A DNA stretch of 64,000 bases from assembly GCF_025244665.1 (NCBI RefSeq), contig NZ_CP104205.1, positions 496,001-560,000 on the forward strand, given 5' to 3'. The first letter of the stretch is position 1. Each line of letters opens with the position of its first letter. Source of the DNA: Maribacter litopenaei. Lineage in GTDB: Bacteria; Bacteroidota; Bacteroidia; Flavobacteriales; Flavobacteriaceae. The translations under genes and the position numbers were made by a program. Below, in pieces: positions 8,869-18,716 of the stretch. A model generated the notes under the pieces. It saw nothing but the letters and a program-made list of their open reading frames with translations. It searched no databases and was not told where the DNA came from.

Positions 8869-11666
8869 ATGGATAAATATTCCTTTTTGAATGCTGTTCA
8901 TACCTCCTATTTTTCCGAGTTATATGATAAGTATTTAATAAATCCGGATAGTATTGAGCCAAGCTGGCGAGCCTTTTTTCAGGGATTTGATTTTGGTATA
9001 GAGAGTTCGCTGGACGAACTGGATATCGACCCTGAAAACCGAAGTACTGTAACCATTAATGGCAACCAAGTTGAAATGCCGAGAATCCTTGCAGAAGGAG
9101 TTCCAAGTAATCAGGTTGATAGATGGATATAGAAGCAGGGGTCATCTTTTTACGAAAACAAACCCGGTTAGGGAAAGAAGGCAATATGAGCCTACGCTGT
9201 CCATTGAGAATTTTGGTCTCATGGAAGCCGATTTAGATACGGTCTTTAATGCCGGCGATATTATCGGAATAGGTCCCAGCACTTTGCGAGAAATTATCAA
9301 CCATTTGACCAGCATCTATTGCGATTCGATAGGTGTTGAGTATATGTATATTAGAAAACCCGAAAGAATCAAATGGATACAGAACTGGATCAATGTCAAT
9401 GACAATCACCCTAATTTCAATCCGGAAAGGAAAAAGCATATTCTAAAGAAATTGAATCAGGCTGTTTCCTTTGAGGGATTTTTACATACCAAATATGTAG
9501 GGCAGAAACGGTTTTCGCTAGAAGGTAACGAATCTTTGATTCCAGCTTTGGATGTCATTGTGGAACGTGCTGCGGAAATGGGGGTTAAACAGTTTGTGAT
9601 GGGCATGGCCCACAGGGGTCGATTGAATGTGTTGACCAACATTTTTGGAAAATCCGCTAAGGATATTTTTAGTGAGTTCGACGGAAAGGATTACGAGCAA
9701 GAGATTTTTGATGGTGACGTTAAATACCATTTGGGCTGGATCTCGGATAGAATGTCCGATAACGGCAATCAGATTCGGATGAACATTGCCCCAAACCCAT
9801 CCCATTTGGAAACAGTGGGTGCGGTGGTAGAAGGTATTGCCAGGGCAAAACAAGATGCCCATTATCAGGACGATTTTTCTAAAGTACTTCCCATCGTGGT
9901 GCATGGAGATGCCGCCATTGCCGGGCAAGGTTTGGTATATGAAGTGGTTCAAATGGCCAGTTTGGATGGTTATAGGACTGGGGGTACAATCCATATCGTT
10001 GTAAATAACCGGATAGGATTTACGACGAATTATTTGGACGCCGAAGTTCTACCTACTGTACGGATGTTGGTAAAGTTACCTTGAGTCCAGTGTTACACGT
10101 AAACGCGGATGATGCGGAAGCAGTGGTTCATGCGGCCTTATTCGCACTGGAATATAGGATGCAGTTTGATCAAGATGTATTTATAGACCTGTTAGGCTAT
10201 AGAAAGTATGGTCACAATGAGGGTGATGAGCCACGATTTACACAACCGAAATTGTACAAGGCCATCGCTAAGCATATGAATCCGCGGGATATTTATGCTG
10301 AACGTTTAATAAAGGAAGGTGTCATAAACGACGGTTACGTGGCCGAGCTAGAAAAACAGTACAAAGATAGCTTGGAGGTAAAACTTGAGGACTCAAGAAA
10401 AGAGGACAAGACGGTCATTACTCCTTTTATGGCAGATGAGTGGAAAGGCTTTGAAAATGTACGGGAATGGGAAATGATGGATCCCATCGATACTACATTC
10501 GATAAGGATAAACTAACCGAAATAGCCAAAGTTATTACTGAACTGCCGAAAGGTAAGAAGTTCTTGCGCAAGGTAGAAAAGCTGGTAAAGGATCGTCATA
10601 AAATGTTCTTTGAAGACGATTCATTGGATTGGGCAATGGGTGAACTTTTGGCTTATGGAACTTTACTTCAGGAAGGTTTTGGTGTTCGTATGTCCGGTCA
10701 GGATGTCGAAAGGGGAACTTTCTCGCATAGGCATGCCGTTATGAAAGTCGAGGAAAGCGAGGAAGAGGTTCTATTGCTCAATAATATTTCCAAGGAACAG
10801 GGAAGGTTTCAAATTTATAATTCATTGCTTTCGGAATATGGTGTAGTGGGATTTGATTATGGATATGCGATGGCCAGCCCCAATACATTGACAATTTGGG
10901 AAGCTCAATTTGGGGACTTTAGCAATGGTGCCCAAATTATGATCGACCAATATATTTCTGCTGCAGAGGATAAATGGAAGCTTCAGAATGGTCTCGGTAA
11001 TGTTGTTGCCGCATGGTTATGAGGGGCAAGGGGCCGAGCATTCCTCGGCGAGGATGGAAAGGTATCTTCAATTATGTGCAAGAGACAATATGTACATCGC
11101 CGATGTGACTACCCCGGCCCGGATATTTCACATCTTAAGAAGGCAGATGAAGGCGAATTTTAGAAAACCGCTTATTATCTTTACCCCAAAGAGTTTATTG
11201 AGGCACCCAAAAGCAGTTTCAACTGTTGAAGAATTGGCCAATGGAAGTTTTAAGGAAGTTATTGACGATGTCACCGCAGATGTCAAAAAAGTAAAAACCC
11301 TGGTTTTCTGTACTGGTAAGTTTTATTATGACCTGCTTGCCGTAAAAGAGGAGTTAAATAGAGAAGATGTTGCACTGGTTAGATTGGAACAATTGTTTCC
11401 TTTGCCGGACAAAAAAATGAAAGATATCATTGCCAAATATAAAAATGCGGACGATATTGTTTGGGCGCAGGAAGAGCCAAGAAACATGGGGGCATGGAGC
11501 CACTTAATGATGCACTTTAGTGATGTAAATAAATTCAGGGTTGCATCTCGAAGATTTTACGCGGCCCCTGCGGCGGGTAGTGCGGTAAGGTCAAAAGCCG
11601 AGACACCAGCAAGTAATCGATTATGTCTTTGATAAGACCAAGGATAACATGTCCAAACCAAAATAA
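8869..11666 (+). CDS. sucA: 2-oxoglutarate dehydrogenase E1 component, frame broken four times
   Basis: Thiamine-diphosphate enzyme that decarboxylates 2-oxoglutarate in the TCA cycle and passes succinyl to the E2 lipoyl group. About 930 residues. The N-terminus MDKYSFLNAVHTSYFSELYDKY is the E2-binding region. Core motifs include LIDGYRSRGHLFTKTNPV, GMAHRGRLNVL, PSHLETVGAVVEG, VHGDAAIAGQG, GHNEGDEPRFTQP, FSHRHAV, LLPHGYEGQGAEHSSAR and the C-terminal VIDYVFDKTKDNMSKPK. Breaks lie near 9079-9084, 10041-10044, 10992-10997 and 11598-11603. All carry CCGA or TCGG, and three carry CCGAGA or its complement. The frame is clean between them, so this is almost certainly one functional gene. It forms an operon with sucB 31 nt downstream. 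Confidence 0.92.
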
Positions 11667-11697
11667 TAGGATTTAAGAATAGCAAATTATAGAAAGA

Positions 11698-12974
11698 ATG
11701 ATTTTAGAAATGAAAGTTCCCTCACCAGGGGAGTCCATAACTGAAGTTGAGATAGCCGAGTGGTTGGTCGAGGATGGCGATTACGTGGAGAAGGACCAGG
11801 CTATTGCTGAGGTAGATTCAGATAAGGCTACGTTGGAGTTACCAGCAGAGGCCAGCGGAACCATTACGTTGAAGGCAGAGGTAGGCGATGCCGTGGCCGT
11901 TGGAGCTGTGGTTTGTCTTATAGACACGGGAGCTGAAAAACCCGATGGGGCCAGTAAGGCCGCAAGTACCGCCACTGGAGGGGATGAGGGTTCCTCAAGT
12001 AATGCAGAAAAAGATTTAGACAAACAAAAGGCAAACAAGGATAAAAAGGAGGACAGTGAAAAGGCTCCACAACCTGCACAAGCAAAAGAAACATATGCTT
12101 CGGTGTTGCTTCTCCCGCTGCTAAGAAAATTCTAAACGAAAAAGGAATTGATGCTTCAGGAGTTTCGGGCACAGGTAGAGACGGTAGAATTACCAAGTCA
12201 GATGCCATGAACGCCAAACCTTCCATGGGCTCGCCTGTGACTGGAGGGAATCGCGGGGAAACCAGGTCTAAACTGTCAATGCTAAGAAGAAAGGTGGCAG
12301 AAAGATTGGTATCCGCTAAAAATGAAACGGCTATGTTGACCACCTTTAACGAGGTTGATATGACCCCTATTTTTGAGTTGCGAAATAAATATAAGGATGA
12401 CTTTAAAGAGAGACACGGTGTTAGTCTTGGCTTTATGTCCTTCTTTACAAGGGCCGTCGTGAGAGCTTTGCAGATGTATCCTGCCGTGAATTCCATGATT
12501 GATGGTAAGGAAATGATATCCTATGATTTTTGTGATATCAGTATAGCTGTTTCGGGCCCAAAGGGATTGATGGTTCCTGTTATTAGAAATGCGGAAAATC
12601 TTACGTTTAGAGGAATTGAAGCTGAGGTGAAACGATTGGCAATAAGGGCACGGGAAGGTGAAATTACTGTGGATGAGATGACTGGTGGAACCTTTACCAT
12701 TACCAACGGTGGCGTGTTCGGTTCTATGTTGTCCACTCCTATTATTAACCCGCCACAAAGTGCTATTTTGGGAATGCATAATATTGTAGAACGTCCTATT
12801 GCAAGGGATGGAGCCATTGCCATTGCGCCTATCATGTATGTTGCTCTTTCATATGATCATCGTATCATAGATGGCAAGGAATCGGTTGGATTTTTGGTTG
12901 CAGTAAAGGAAGCTTTGGAAAGTCCGGAGGAATTGTTAATGGACAATGATGTGAAAAAGGCATTGGAAATGTAA
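11698..12974 (+). CDS. sucB: 2-oxoglutarate dehydrogenase E2 component (dihydrolipoyl succinyltransferase), frame broken once
   Basis: Carries succinyl from E1 to CoA. About 425 residues. The N-terminal lipoyl domain (1-80) has the lipoylated Lys in [14 protein letters not shown] linker rich in Ala, Lys and Glu follows, then the E3-binding domain ([19 protein letters not shown]) and the catalytic domain with [16 protein letters not shown] and its active-site His and Asp. The frame changes near 12100-12103 at GCTTCGGTG. One added G or C gives the expected ASPAAKKIL in frame. A hairpin follows the gene. It sits directly after sucA, the standard arrangement. Confidence 0.93.
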
Positions 12975-12997
12975 AATCACATATTCCTTAAGTATTT

Positions 12998-13026
12998 GAA
13001 AAAGCATCGAAATTCGGTGCTTTTTT
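12998..13026. terminator. Intrinsic terminator after sucB, shared with the convergent gene
   Basis: AAAAAGCA and TGCTTTTT flank an inner CG stem. The T run on one side and A run on the other allow use from both strands. Confidence 0.65.
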
Positions 13027-13033
13027 CATTATA

Positions 13034-13480
13034 TCATTTTTTGACTTTTAGATAAAGGGCTTTCTTTTTGTAATCAATAATGGCCTTGCCCTTGTCGAGC
13101 ACATCTGCTCCGATAATTCCATCAACAGGTTCGGCGTCGTGGGTTATTAGTGCCGTATTTACATGGACAAGGTCGAAGAGTACAATTTTCAATTTTTTAT
13201 GGTGCCATTTACCAATTTCTATTGAATTCTTCTTGGAAGTCGATGTTTCCATGTCTGTGGCACCGGCTCCGGCAGCTTTTATTTTTGATTCTTTTGATTT
13301 TAATTTGAAATAGGCGATTCTATCAGAGCCAATGCAGGTATTGGAAGCCCCGGTATCAAGAATAAACCTACCGGCATTACCGTTTATTTTGGCCGAAAGT
13401 TCCGGATGATGGGTCTTGGTCATGGTTAAGGGTATTTTGTGGTATCCCTTTTTCTTTAAATACTTCTTGAGTGAGCTCAT
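13034..13480 (-). CDS. Retropepsin-like (clan AA) aspartic protease family protein
   Basis: About 148 residues. The single catalytic motif FILDTGASNT (near residue 42) and the later hydrophobic-Gly motif GIIGADVLDKG mark a single-domain retropepsin fold that would act as a homodimer. There is no signal peptide, so it is probably cytoplasmic. I start at MSSLKKYLKKKGY; an ATG eight codons upstream (13504) is also possible. It converges with sucB and is divergent from tatD. The substrate is unknown, and such proteins are widespread in Flavobacteriia. Confidence 0.8.
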   Translation of the reverse strand: MSSLKKYLKKKGYHKIPLTMTKTHHPELSAKINGNAGRFILDTGASNTCIGSDRIAYFKLKSKESKIKAAGAGATDMETSTSKKNSIEIGKWHHKKLKIVLFDLVHVNTALITHDAEPVDGIIGADVLDKGKAIIDYKKKALYLKVKK

Positions 13481-13561
13481 TGAAAGATTTTTATTCCTAA
13501 ACATGAAATAGTATGCCTGTGTTAGACATTAAAGAATCAAAGATAAGCCTATTTTTGCGCT

Positions 13562-14329
13562 ATGATTATAACTGATACACATACTCATTTGTATAGCGAA
13601 GCATTTGATGCGGATCGGGATAGCATAATTCAAAGGGCCATAGATCAAGGGGTTACCCGATTTTTTGTTCCTGCAATCGACTCTACCTATACTGGCAGGA
13701 TGCTCAAATTGAAGGATAGCTACCCGGAGAATGTATTTTTAATGGCCGGGCTTCATCCTACTCATGTGAAGAAAGATTTTGAGGGGGAAATAAAGCACGT
13801 GGAACAATTGGTAAAAGAACATCAATATTGTGCGATTGGGGAAATAGGAATCGATTTATATTGGGACAAAAGCCTTTTAGAAGAACAAAAGGAAGCTTTT
13901 GGAAAACAGATAAAATTGGCAAAAAAACTTCATCTTCCAATAGTAATACATTGCAGGGATGCTTTTGATGAAGTTTTTGAGGTGTTGGAGAGCGAAAATG
14001 GTAGTGGTTTAAGAGGGATTTTTCATTGCTTTACTGGAAATTTGGAGCAAGCCCATAGGGCATTGTCTTACAATATGAAATTAGGTATAGGAGGCGTGGT
14101 AACTTTCAAAAACGGGAAAATCGACACTTTTTTAAGTCAAATTGACCTAAGTAATATTGTTTTGGAAACTGATGCTCCTTACTTGGCCCCAATGCCCTAT
14201 AGGGGAAAGCGAAATGAAAGCGCATATGTTATGAATGTATTAAAAAAGGTAGCTTTATTGTACGACATGGATGAGGAAGAAGTGGCAAAAGTGACCACAG
14301 AAAACTCAATGGAAGTATTCGGAATCTAA
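13562..14329 (+). CDS. tatD: TatD family metal-dependent hydrolase (DNase)
   Basis: 255 residues forming a TIM-barrel metal-dependent nuclease. Motifs in order: TDTHTHLYSEAFD (metal-binding HxH, near residue 6), GLHPTHVK, AIGEIGIDLYWD, PIVIHCRDAFDE, FHCFTGNLEQA and ETDAPYLAPMPYRGKRNES. Family members show 3'-5' exonuclease or DNase activity and act in DNA repair or turnover. It is followed 16 nt later by the asparaginase gene on the same strand, so they probably share a transcript. Confidence 0.92.
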   Translation: MIITDTHTHLYSEAFDADRDSIIQRAIDQGVTRFFVPAIDSTYTGRMLKLKDSYPENVFLMAGLHPTHVKKDFEGEIKHVEQLVKEHQYCAIGEIGIDLYWDKSLLEEQKEAFGKQIKLAKKLHLPIVIHCRDAFDEVFEVLESENGSGLRGIFHCFTGNLEQAHRALSYNMKLGIGGVVTFKNGKIDTFLSQIDLSNIVLETDAPYLAPMPYRGKRNESAYVMNVLKKVALLYDMDEEEVAKVTTENSMEVFGI

Positions 14330-14345
14330 TTTCTAAAGGGTAGGT

Positions 14346-15371
14346 TTGGACAAGAGAAAAATTTTATTGTTGTATACAGGGGGCACCATCGGTATGGTCA
14401 AAGACTACAAAACTGGAGCATTAAAATCCTTTGATTTCAATAAGCTTTTGAAGCACGTTCCGGAACTTAATCAGCTGGATTGTTCCATAGATTCGATTTC
14501 TTTTGATAATCCCTTGGATTCTTCCAACATGAATCCAAAGGAGTGGGTCAGGATAGTATCTATTATCGAGGAGCATTACACCAACTACGATGGATTTGTA
14601 GTCCTTCACGGCAGCGATACGATGAGCTATACCGCTTCCGCTCTTAGCTTTTTGTTGGAAAATCTGGATAAACCCGTTATTCTTACAGGTTCCCAACTGC
14701 CAATCGGAGATTTAAGGACAGACGCAAAGGAGAACCTTATTACCTCCATCCAGATTGCTGCTTTGCAAAATAAAGGCACTTCGGTCATTAAGGAAGTAGG
14801 ATTATATTTTGAGTACAAACTGTATAGGGGGAATAGAACAACAAAAATAAATGCCGAGAATTTCAGGGCTTTTGCATCTCTCAATTATCCTCATTTAGCG
14901 GAATCGGGTGTTCATTTAAATGTTTTTCCCGAATACCTCCTCATAAAGAAGAACAATAAAAAATTGGTCGTCCATAAAAAAATGGATGAGAATGTTGCTT
15001 TGGTAAAATTATTTCCAGGTATGAACCCTTCAGTTCTAGAAAATGTTTTAAAAACAGACGGTTTAAAAGCCCTTATTTTGGAAACCTATGGATCTGGTAA
15101 TGGGCCAACGGCTGATTGGTTTATAACTTCATTAAAAAAATCGATTGAAAATGGGTTGCATGTAATTAACGTCACGCAATGCTCCGGTGGTAGTGTGCTT
15201 ATGGGTAAATATGAAACTAGCTCGGCCTTAAAGGATATGCAAGTTGTTAATGGTAAGGATATTACCACAGAGGCTGCTATTTCTAAGGCAATGTATATGT
15301 TGGGGAGCGGTGTGTCCAGTAAACACTTTAAGACTGTTTTTGAGACTTCCTTGCGCGGAGAAATGCGCTAA
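14346..15371 (+). CDS. ansA: Type I L-asparaginase, cytoplasmic
   Basis: 341 residues. It hydrolyses asparagine to aspartate and ammonia. The first catalytic Thr lies in LLYTGGTIGMVKD (near residue 12) and the second set in VLHGSDTMSYTASALSF (near residue 90). There is no signal peptide, and the length fits the type I cytoplasmic form. The start is TTG: no ATG lies between the tatD stop and the conserved Thr motif. It is the last gene before the tRNA-Ser. Confidence 0.9.
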   Translation: MDKRKILLLYTGGTIGMVKDYKTGALKSFDFNKLLKHVPELNQLDCSIDSISFDNPLDSSNMNPKEWVRIVSIIEEHYTNYDGFVVLHGSDTMSYTASALSFLLENLDKPVILTGSQLPIGDLRTDAKENLITSIQIAALQNKGTSVIKEVGLYFEYKLYRGNRTTKINAENFRAFASLNYPHLAESGVHLNVFPEYLLIKKNNKKLVVHKKMDENVALVKLFPGMNPSVLENVLKTDGLKALILETYGSGNGPTADWFITSLKKSIENGLHVINVTQCSGGSVLMGKYETSSALKDMQVVNGKDITTEAAISKAMYMLGSGVSSKHFKTVFETSLRGEMR

Positions 15372-15442
15372 AATTAACGGGTATTATTTTATTGTCTAAT
15401 ATTTTTTTTGTTATTTGCCCCACCTTAAAAAAGGCTAAATTT

Positions 15443-15530
15443 AGAGAGGTGGCCGAGTGGTCGAAGGCGCACGCCTGGAAAGTGTGTATACACCAAAAGT
15501 GTATCGAGGGTTCGAATCCCTTCCTCTCTG
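15443..15530 (+). tRNA. tRNA-Ser (anticodon GGA)
   Basis: An 88-nt cloverleaf with a long variable arm, typical of tRNA-Ser. The acceptor stem AGAGAGG pairs with CCTCTCT and is followed by discriminator G. The anticodon loop CTGGAAA gives GGA, which reads UCC and UCU. The T arm contains GGTTCGAATCC. CCA is not encoded. Confidence 0.93.
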
Positions 15531-15607
15531 CAAGTAAGTTTTACTTTTTTTATATTGATTTTTTTTTATCTTTAACCCTATTAACTAACTAATTTAAGTT
15601 TGAAAAA

Positions 15608-16357
15608 ATGAAAAAATTATTTCCAAGCCTAGCTGTTGCTGGGGCGTTTGTAGCAGGTACAAATATGGTAAGTGCAAAAGTGGCGGCTGTAGCTTTGCTA
15701 GTTCAAGATGCGGCTCCTGAAGACGATAGAGGATTTACTCAAGTATTGAAAGAGCAGTTCATCCAAGGAGGGGCGGGCTTTATGGGAATTGTACTTTTGT
15801 GTTTGATTCTTGGTTTGGCCGTAGCAATTGAAAGAATTATTTACTTGAATATGGCTAGCACAAATACCGCTAAACTAAAACAACAAGTTGAAGATGCTTT
15901 GGCCTCAGGAGGTGTTGAAGCCGCTAAAGAGGTTTGTAGAAACACAAAAGGTCCTGTTGCCTCTATATATTACCAAGGTTTGGATAGGGCTGGAGAAAGT
16001 GTTGAGTCTGCTGAAAAAGCTGTTGTTGCCTATGGTGGTGTTCAAATGGGTCAATTGGAGAAAAACGTTTCTTGGTTGTCATTGTTTATCGCTATTGCAC
16101 CGATGCTTGGTTTCATGGGTACGGTAATTGGTATGATTCAGGCCTTCCAAAAGATTGCTGCAGTGGGTAACTTAAGTGCTTCACTTATCGCAGGTGATAT
16201 TCAGGTGGCGTTATTGACTACGGTATTTGGTCTTATTACGGCTATCATACTTCAAATCTTTTACAACTACATTATTGCAAAAATCGACAGTATTGTAAAT
16301 GATATGGAGGATTCATCGATCACGTTGATCGACATGTTGGTAGACCACAAAAAATAA
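15608..16357 (+). CDS. exbB: MotA/TolQ/ExbB proton channel family protein
   Basis: 249 residues. An N-terminal hydrophobic segment (about 5-32) is followed by the three TolQ/ExbB helices: GFMGIVLLCLILGLAVAIER (about 57-80), the WLSLFIAIAPMLGFMGTVIG pair region (about 155-180) and LLTTVFGLITAIILQIF (about 200-222). Together with the two ExbD proteins downstream it forms the proton-driven motor in the inner membrane that energises TonB and outer-membrane receptors. It is the first gene of a four-gene operon with a terminator at 17975. Flavobacterial versions often carry the extra N-terminal hydrophobic segment. Confidence 0.9.
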   Translation: MKKLFPSLAVAGAFVAGTNMVSAKVAAVALLVQDAAPEDDRGFTQVLKEQFIQGGAGFMGIVLLCLILGLAVAIERIIYLNMASTNTAKLKQQVEDALASGGVEAAKEVCRNTKGPVASIYYQGLDRAGESVESAEKAVVAYGGVQMGQLEKNVSWLSLFIAIAPMLGFMGTVIGMIQAFQKIAAVGNLSASLIAGDIQVALLTTVFGLITAIILQIFYNYIIAKIDSIVNDMEDSSITLIDMLVDHKK

Positions 16358-16384
16358 GTTCCACTTTAAATACCTAAAAATATT

Positions 16385-16816
16385 ATGCAAAAAATAATAA
16401 AAATAGCATTGATTGTCATAGGCTTGCTAAGCGCGGTGCTTTGGTATATGTTGCCAAGTAGCGATATGCCTGCAGCCGAGGCAGCTCAAAGCGGTGCAAT
16501 GAATGGAATGTTCATTATCACGTATATCCTTTTAGGAATTGCCGTGGTGGCCGCGTTATTATTCACGTTAAAGAATTTGTTTTCTAACCCTCAAGGTCTT
16601 AAAAAAACCCTGTTTGTTGTTGTTGGATTGGCTATAGTCGTTGGGATATCATACGTACTTTCAAGTGGTACGGACGTTGCACCGGAATATATGGCTATGT
16701 CCAGTGAATCAACAGTCAAGAAGATAGGAATGGGATTGAACGTATTTTTCATTTTAACGGTAGTTGCCGTTGTCTTGATGATAGTTCCTGGGGTTAAGAA
16801 ACTATTCGGTAAATAA
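16385..16816 (+). CDS. Small multi-pass membrane protein of the ExbB/ExbD operon
   Basis: 143 residues with four hydrophobic segments (about 4-24, 42-64, 76-95 and 117-138) and a lysine-rich cytoplasmic end. No enzymatic motif is visible. It lies between exbB and the first exbD with short gaps (27 and 11 nt), so it is certainly in the same transcript and may be an accessory part of the Bacteroidota TonB motor. That role is inferred from position only. Its frame is intact. Confidence 0.75.
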   Translation: MQKIIKIALIVIGLLSAVLWYMLPSSDMPAAEAAQSGAMNGMFIITYILLGIAVVAALLFTLKNLFSNPQGLKKTLFVVVGLAIVVGISYVLSSGTDVAPEYMAMSSESTVKKIGMGLNVFFILTVVAVVLMIVPGVKKLFGK

Positions 16817-16827
16817 AAAAACTAATT

Positions 16828-17447
16828 ATGGCTAGAAGAGCAGGAGCACCGAAGTAAATGCAGGTTCCATGGCGGACATAGCGTTTCTACTGCTCATCTT
16901 TTTCTTGGTAACGACTACTATAGAAACGGATGCAGGTTTGGATCGTATGTTGCCTCCAATTGAACCGCCAGATCAAGATGTTGTAATTAAGCAAAAGAAT
17001 ATCTTTCAGGTCAATATTAATAAAAATGGTCAATTGTTGGCTGACGATGAGTTGATCGAGATATCAAATTTAAGAGAGAAGGCAATGGCATTCTTGGATA
17101 ACGGAGGTGCGCCACAAGGAAGTCCAGATTACTGTAGCTATTGCAAGGGAGCGAGGGATGCATCCTCTTCAGATAGTCCTGCAAAGGCGATTATCTCCTT
17201 AAAGAATGATAGGGAAACAAAGTATGCTACTTACATAACAGTTCAAAATGAATTGGTGGGAGCATATAATGACTTGAGGGATAGAGAGGCCCAAAGACTT
17301 TACGGGAAGAAATTTGTGGATATGGAAGCGGAATACCTTAACCCTGAAACTTCTGATGAAGTAAAGGATGAGCTTAAAGAAAAAGTTCAAAGGATTCAGG
17401 AATTATTTCCACAGAAATTATCTGAAGCTGAGACTACTACCAATTAA
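16828..17447 (+). CDS. exbD: ExbD/TolR family biopolymer transport protein, first copy, frame broken once
   Basis: About 207 residues. It starts MARRAGAP; the frame changes near 16849-16852 (GCACCGAAG), and one added base gives the family hallmark PEVNAGSMADIAFLLLIFFLVTTT. The single transmembrane helix has the conserved membrane-embedded Asp (MADIAF). The periplasmic domain is longer than usual: it carries an insert with a CxxC pair (YCSYCKGARD, about residue 90) and a charged helical tail. It works with ExbB as the proton channel partner. 22 nt separate it from the second exbD. Confidence 0.88.
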
Positions 17448-17469
17448 TAAAGAAGAAAAATAAAACACT

Positions 17470-17952
17470 ATGTCTAAATTTGCAAAGAAAAAGGATGGAG
17501 AAGTGCCAGCAGTATCAACTGCATCACTCCCTGACATTGTATTTATGCTTTTGTTCTTCTTTATGACGGTAACTGTTATGAAGGATAGTACACTTAAGGT
17601 GGAAAATGTATTGCCTAACGCCAATGAAGTTAAAAAACTTGAAAAAAAGGACAGGGTAATATATATCTATGTTGGTAAGCCAACACGGGAATATGAAAAG
17701 GTGTATGGAACTGAGCCGCAAATACAATTAAATGATAAGTTTGCCAAGCCATCTGAGGTTGGTGACTATATTTTAATGGAAAGGGCTAAAAAGCCACAGG
17801 AATTACAGAACGTATTAACTACTGCTTTAAAAGTCGATAAGAACGCCAGTATGGGACTTATTTCGGATATTAAGCAAGAGTTGCGTAAGGTAAACGCATT
17901 GAAAGTAAACTATACTACATATGAAGGTGACGCATTTAGAAACCTTCAATAA
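17470..17952 (+). CDS. exbD: ExbD/TolR family biopolymer transport protein, second copy
   Basis: 160 residues. A short cytoplasmic head (MSKFAKKKDGEVPAVST) precedes the single transmembrane helix SLPDIVFMLLFFFMTVTVM with the conserved Asp (near residue 23), then a periplasmic ExbD domain. Two exbD genes in tandem after exbB are typical of Bacteroidota TonB systems. The gene ends 22 nt before a strong terminator, which closes the operon. The frame is intact. Confidence 0.9.
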   Translation: MSKFAKKKDGEVPAVSTASLPDIVFMLLFFFMTVTVMKDSTLKVENVLPNANEVKKLEKKDRVIYIYVGKPTREYEKVYGTEPQIQLNDKFAKPSEVGDYILMERAKKPQELQNVLTTALKVDKNASMGLISDIKQELRKVNALKVNYTTYEGDAFRNLQ

Positions 17953-17974
17953 ATTGTAATTTTTCAAACTTTTT

Positions 17975-18004
17975 AAAGCGCTTCAAAATTATTTGAAGCG
18001 CTTT
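17975..18004 (+). terminator. Intrinsic terminator of the exbB-exbD operon
   Basis: A perfect 13-bp stem (AAAGCGCTTCAAA and its complement) with a four-base loop, followed by TTATTT. Confidence 0.85.
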
Positions 18005-18025
18005 TTATTTGATTAATTTAGAGTT

Positions 18026-18716
18026 ATGAGGTCAATTGTATTTGTGCTTTCTTTTGTATGTTTTTTTGACTGTATTGCTCAAGAAATTATATCCGAGGAT
18101 AGGTCGGTTAAATCGCGTTATTTTGAAGATCAGTTTTATCTTGGAATTACCTATAATTTTATAAGGAACAAACCGGATGACTTAAAGCAAAGAAACTTGT
18201 CCTACGGATTAATGGGGGGAATAATAAAGGATATTCCCATAAATAGGAGTGGTACAAAGGCCTTGGGTATTGGATTGGGTTTTGCATTAAATACCTATTA
18301 TTCCAATTTGGTGGTTAGGGAACTTCCTAGTGGATTTTCTTACGACATTGGGAGTATCGGTCCAAGTTTCAAAAGAAGCAAGGTAGAGACCCACGGGATT
18401 GAAATTCCTTTAGAGTTTAGATGGAGAAATTCAACACCTTCCGATTATAGATTTTGGAGAATATATGCGGGAATGAAATTTTCCTATGTTGTTGGTGCTA
18501 GGTCTAAACTGGTTACATCTGATTATAAGGACGGATTTTTTAATACAGACATTGATAATTTCCAATATGGTCTCTACATTTAATATCGGCTATAATACCT
18601 TTAATGTCCATATATACTATTCCCTTACCGATATATTTAGCGATAAGGCCATTTTGAATAATGAAACTATAGGTTTTAAGCCGTTGAGGGTTGGATTAAT
18701 ATTCTATATCCTATAG
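18026..18716 (+). CDS. PorT-like outer-membrane beta-barrel protein, frame broken once
   Basis: About 230 residues. A signal peptide MRSIVFVLSFVCFFDCIAQ is followed by a barrel-type sequence with many Tyr, Phe and Gly, including FYLGITYNFIRNKPDD and GLMGGIIKDIPIN. The frame changes near 18569-18574 (GGTCTCTAC) and continues as FNIGYNTFNVHIYYSLTDIF up to the final LIFYIL. Size and fold resemble PorT-family barrels, one of which is part of the type IX secretion system; I cannot tell whether this is that protein. Its stop lies in the palindrome CTATAG, which also ends the convergent gene. Confidence 0.75.

Noticed and set aside
8869..11666. Programmed frameshifting or split subunits in sucA
   Set aside because: Four shifts in both directions, none with a slippery heptamer and downstream pseudoknot that I can see, and the same words break unrelated genes.
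11918..12496. Minus-strand ORF of 192 codons opposite sucB
   Set aside because: It runs across the frame break of sucB on the other strand and has no recognisable motif; a chance shadow.
15595..15602. TAAGTTTG as promoter of exbB
   Set aside because: It matches the -7 consensus but lies five bases before the ATG, which would require a leaderless or truncated transcript.
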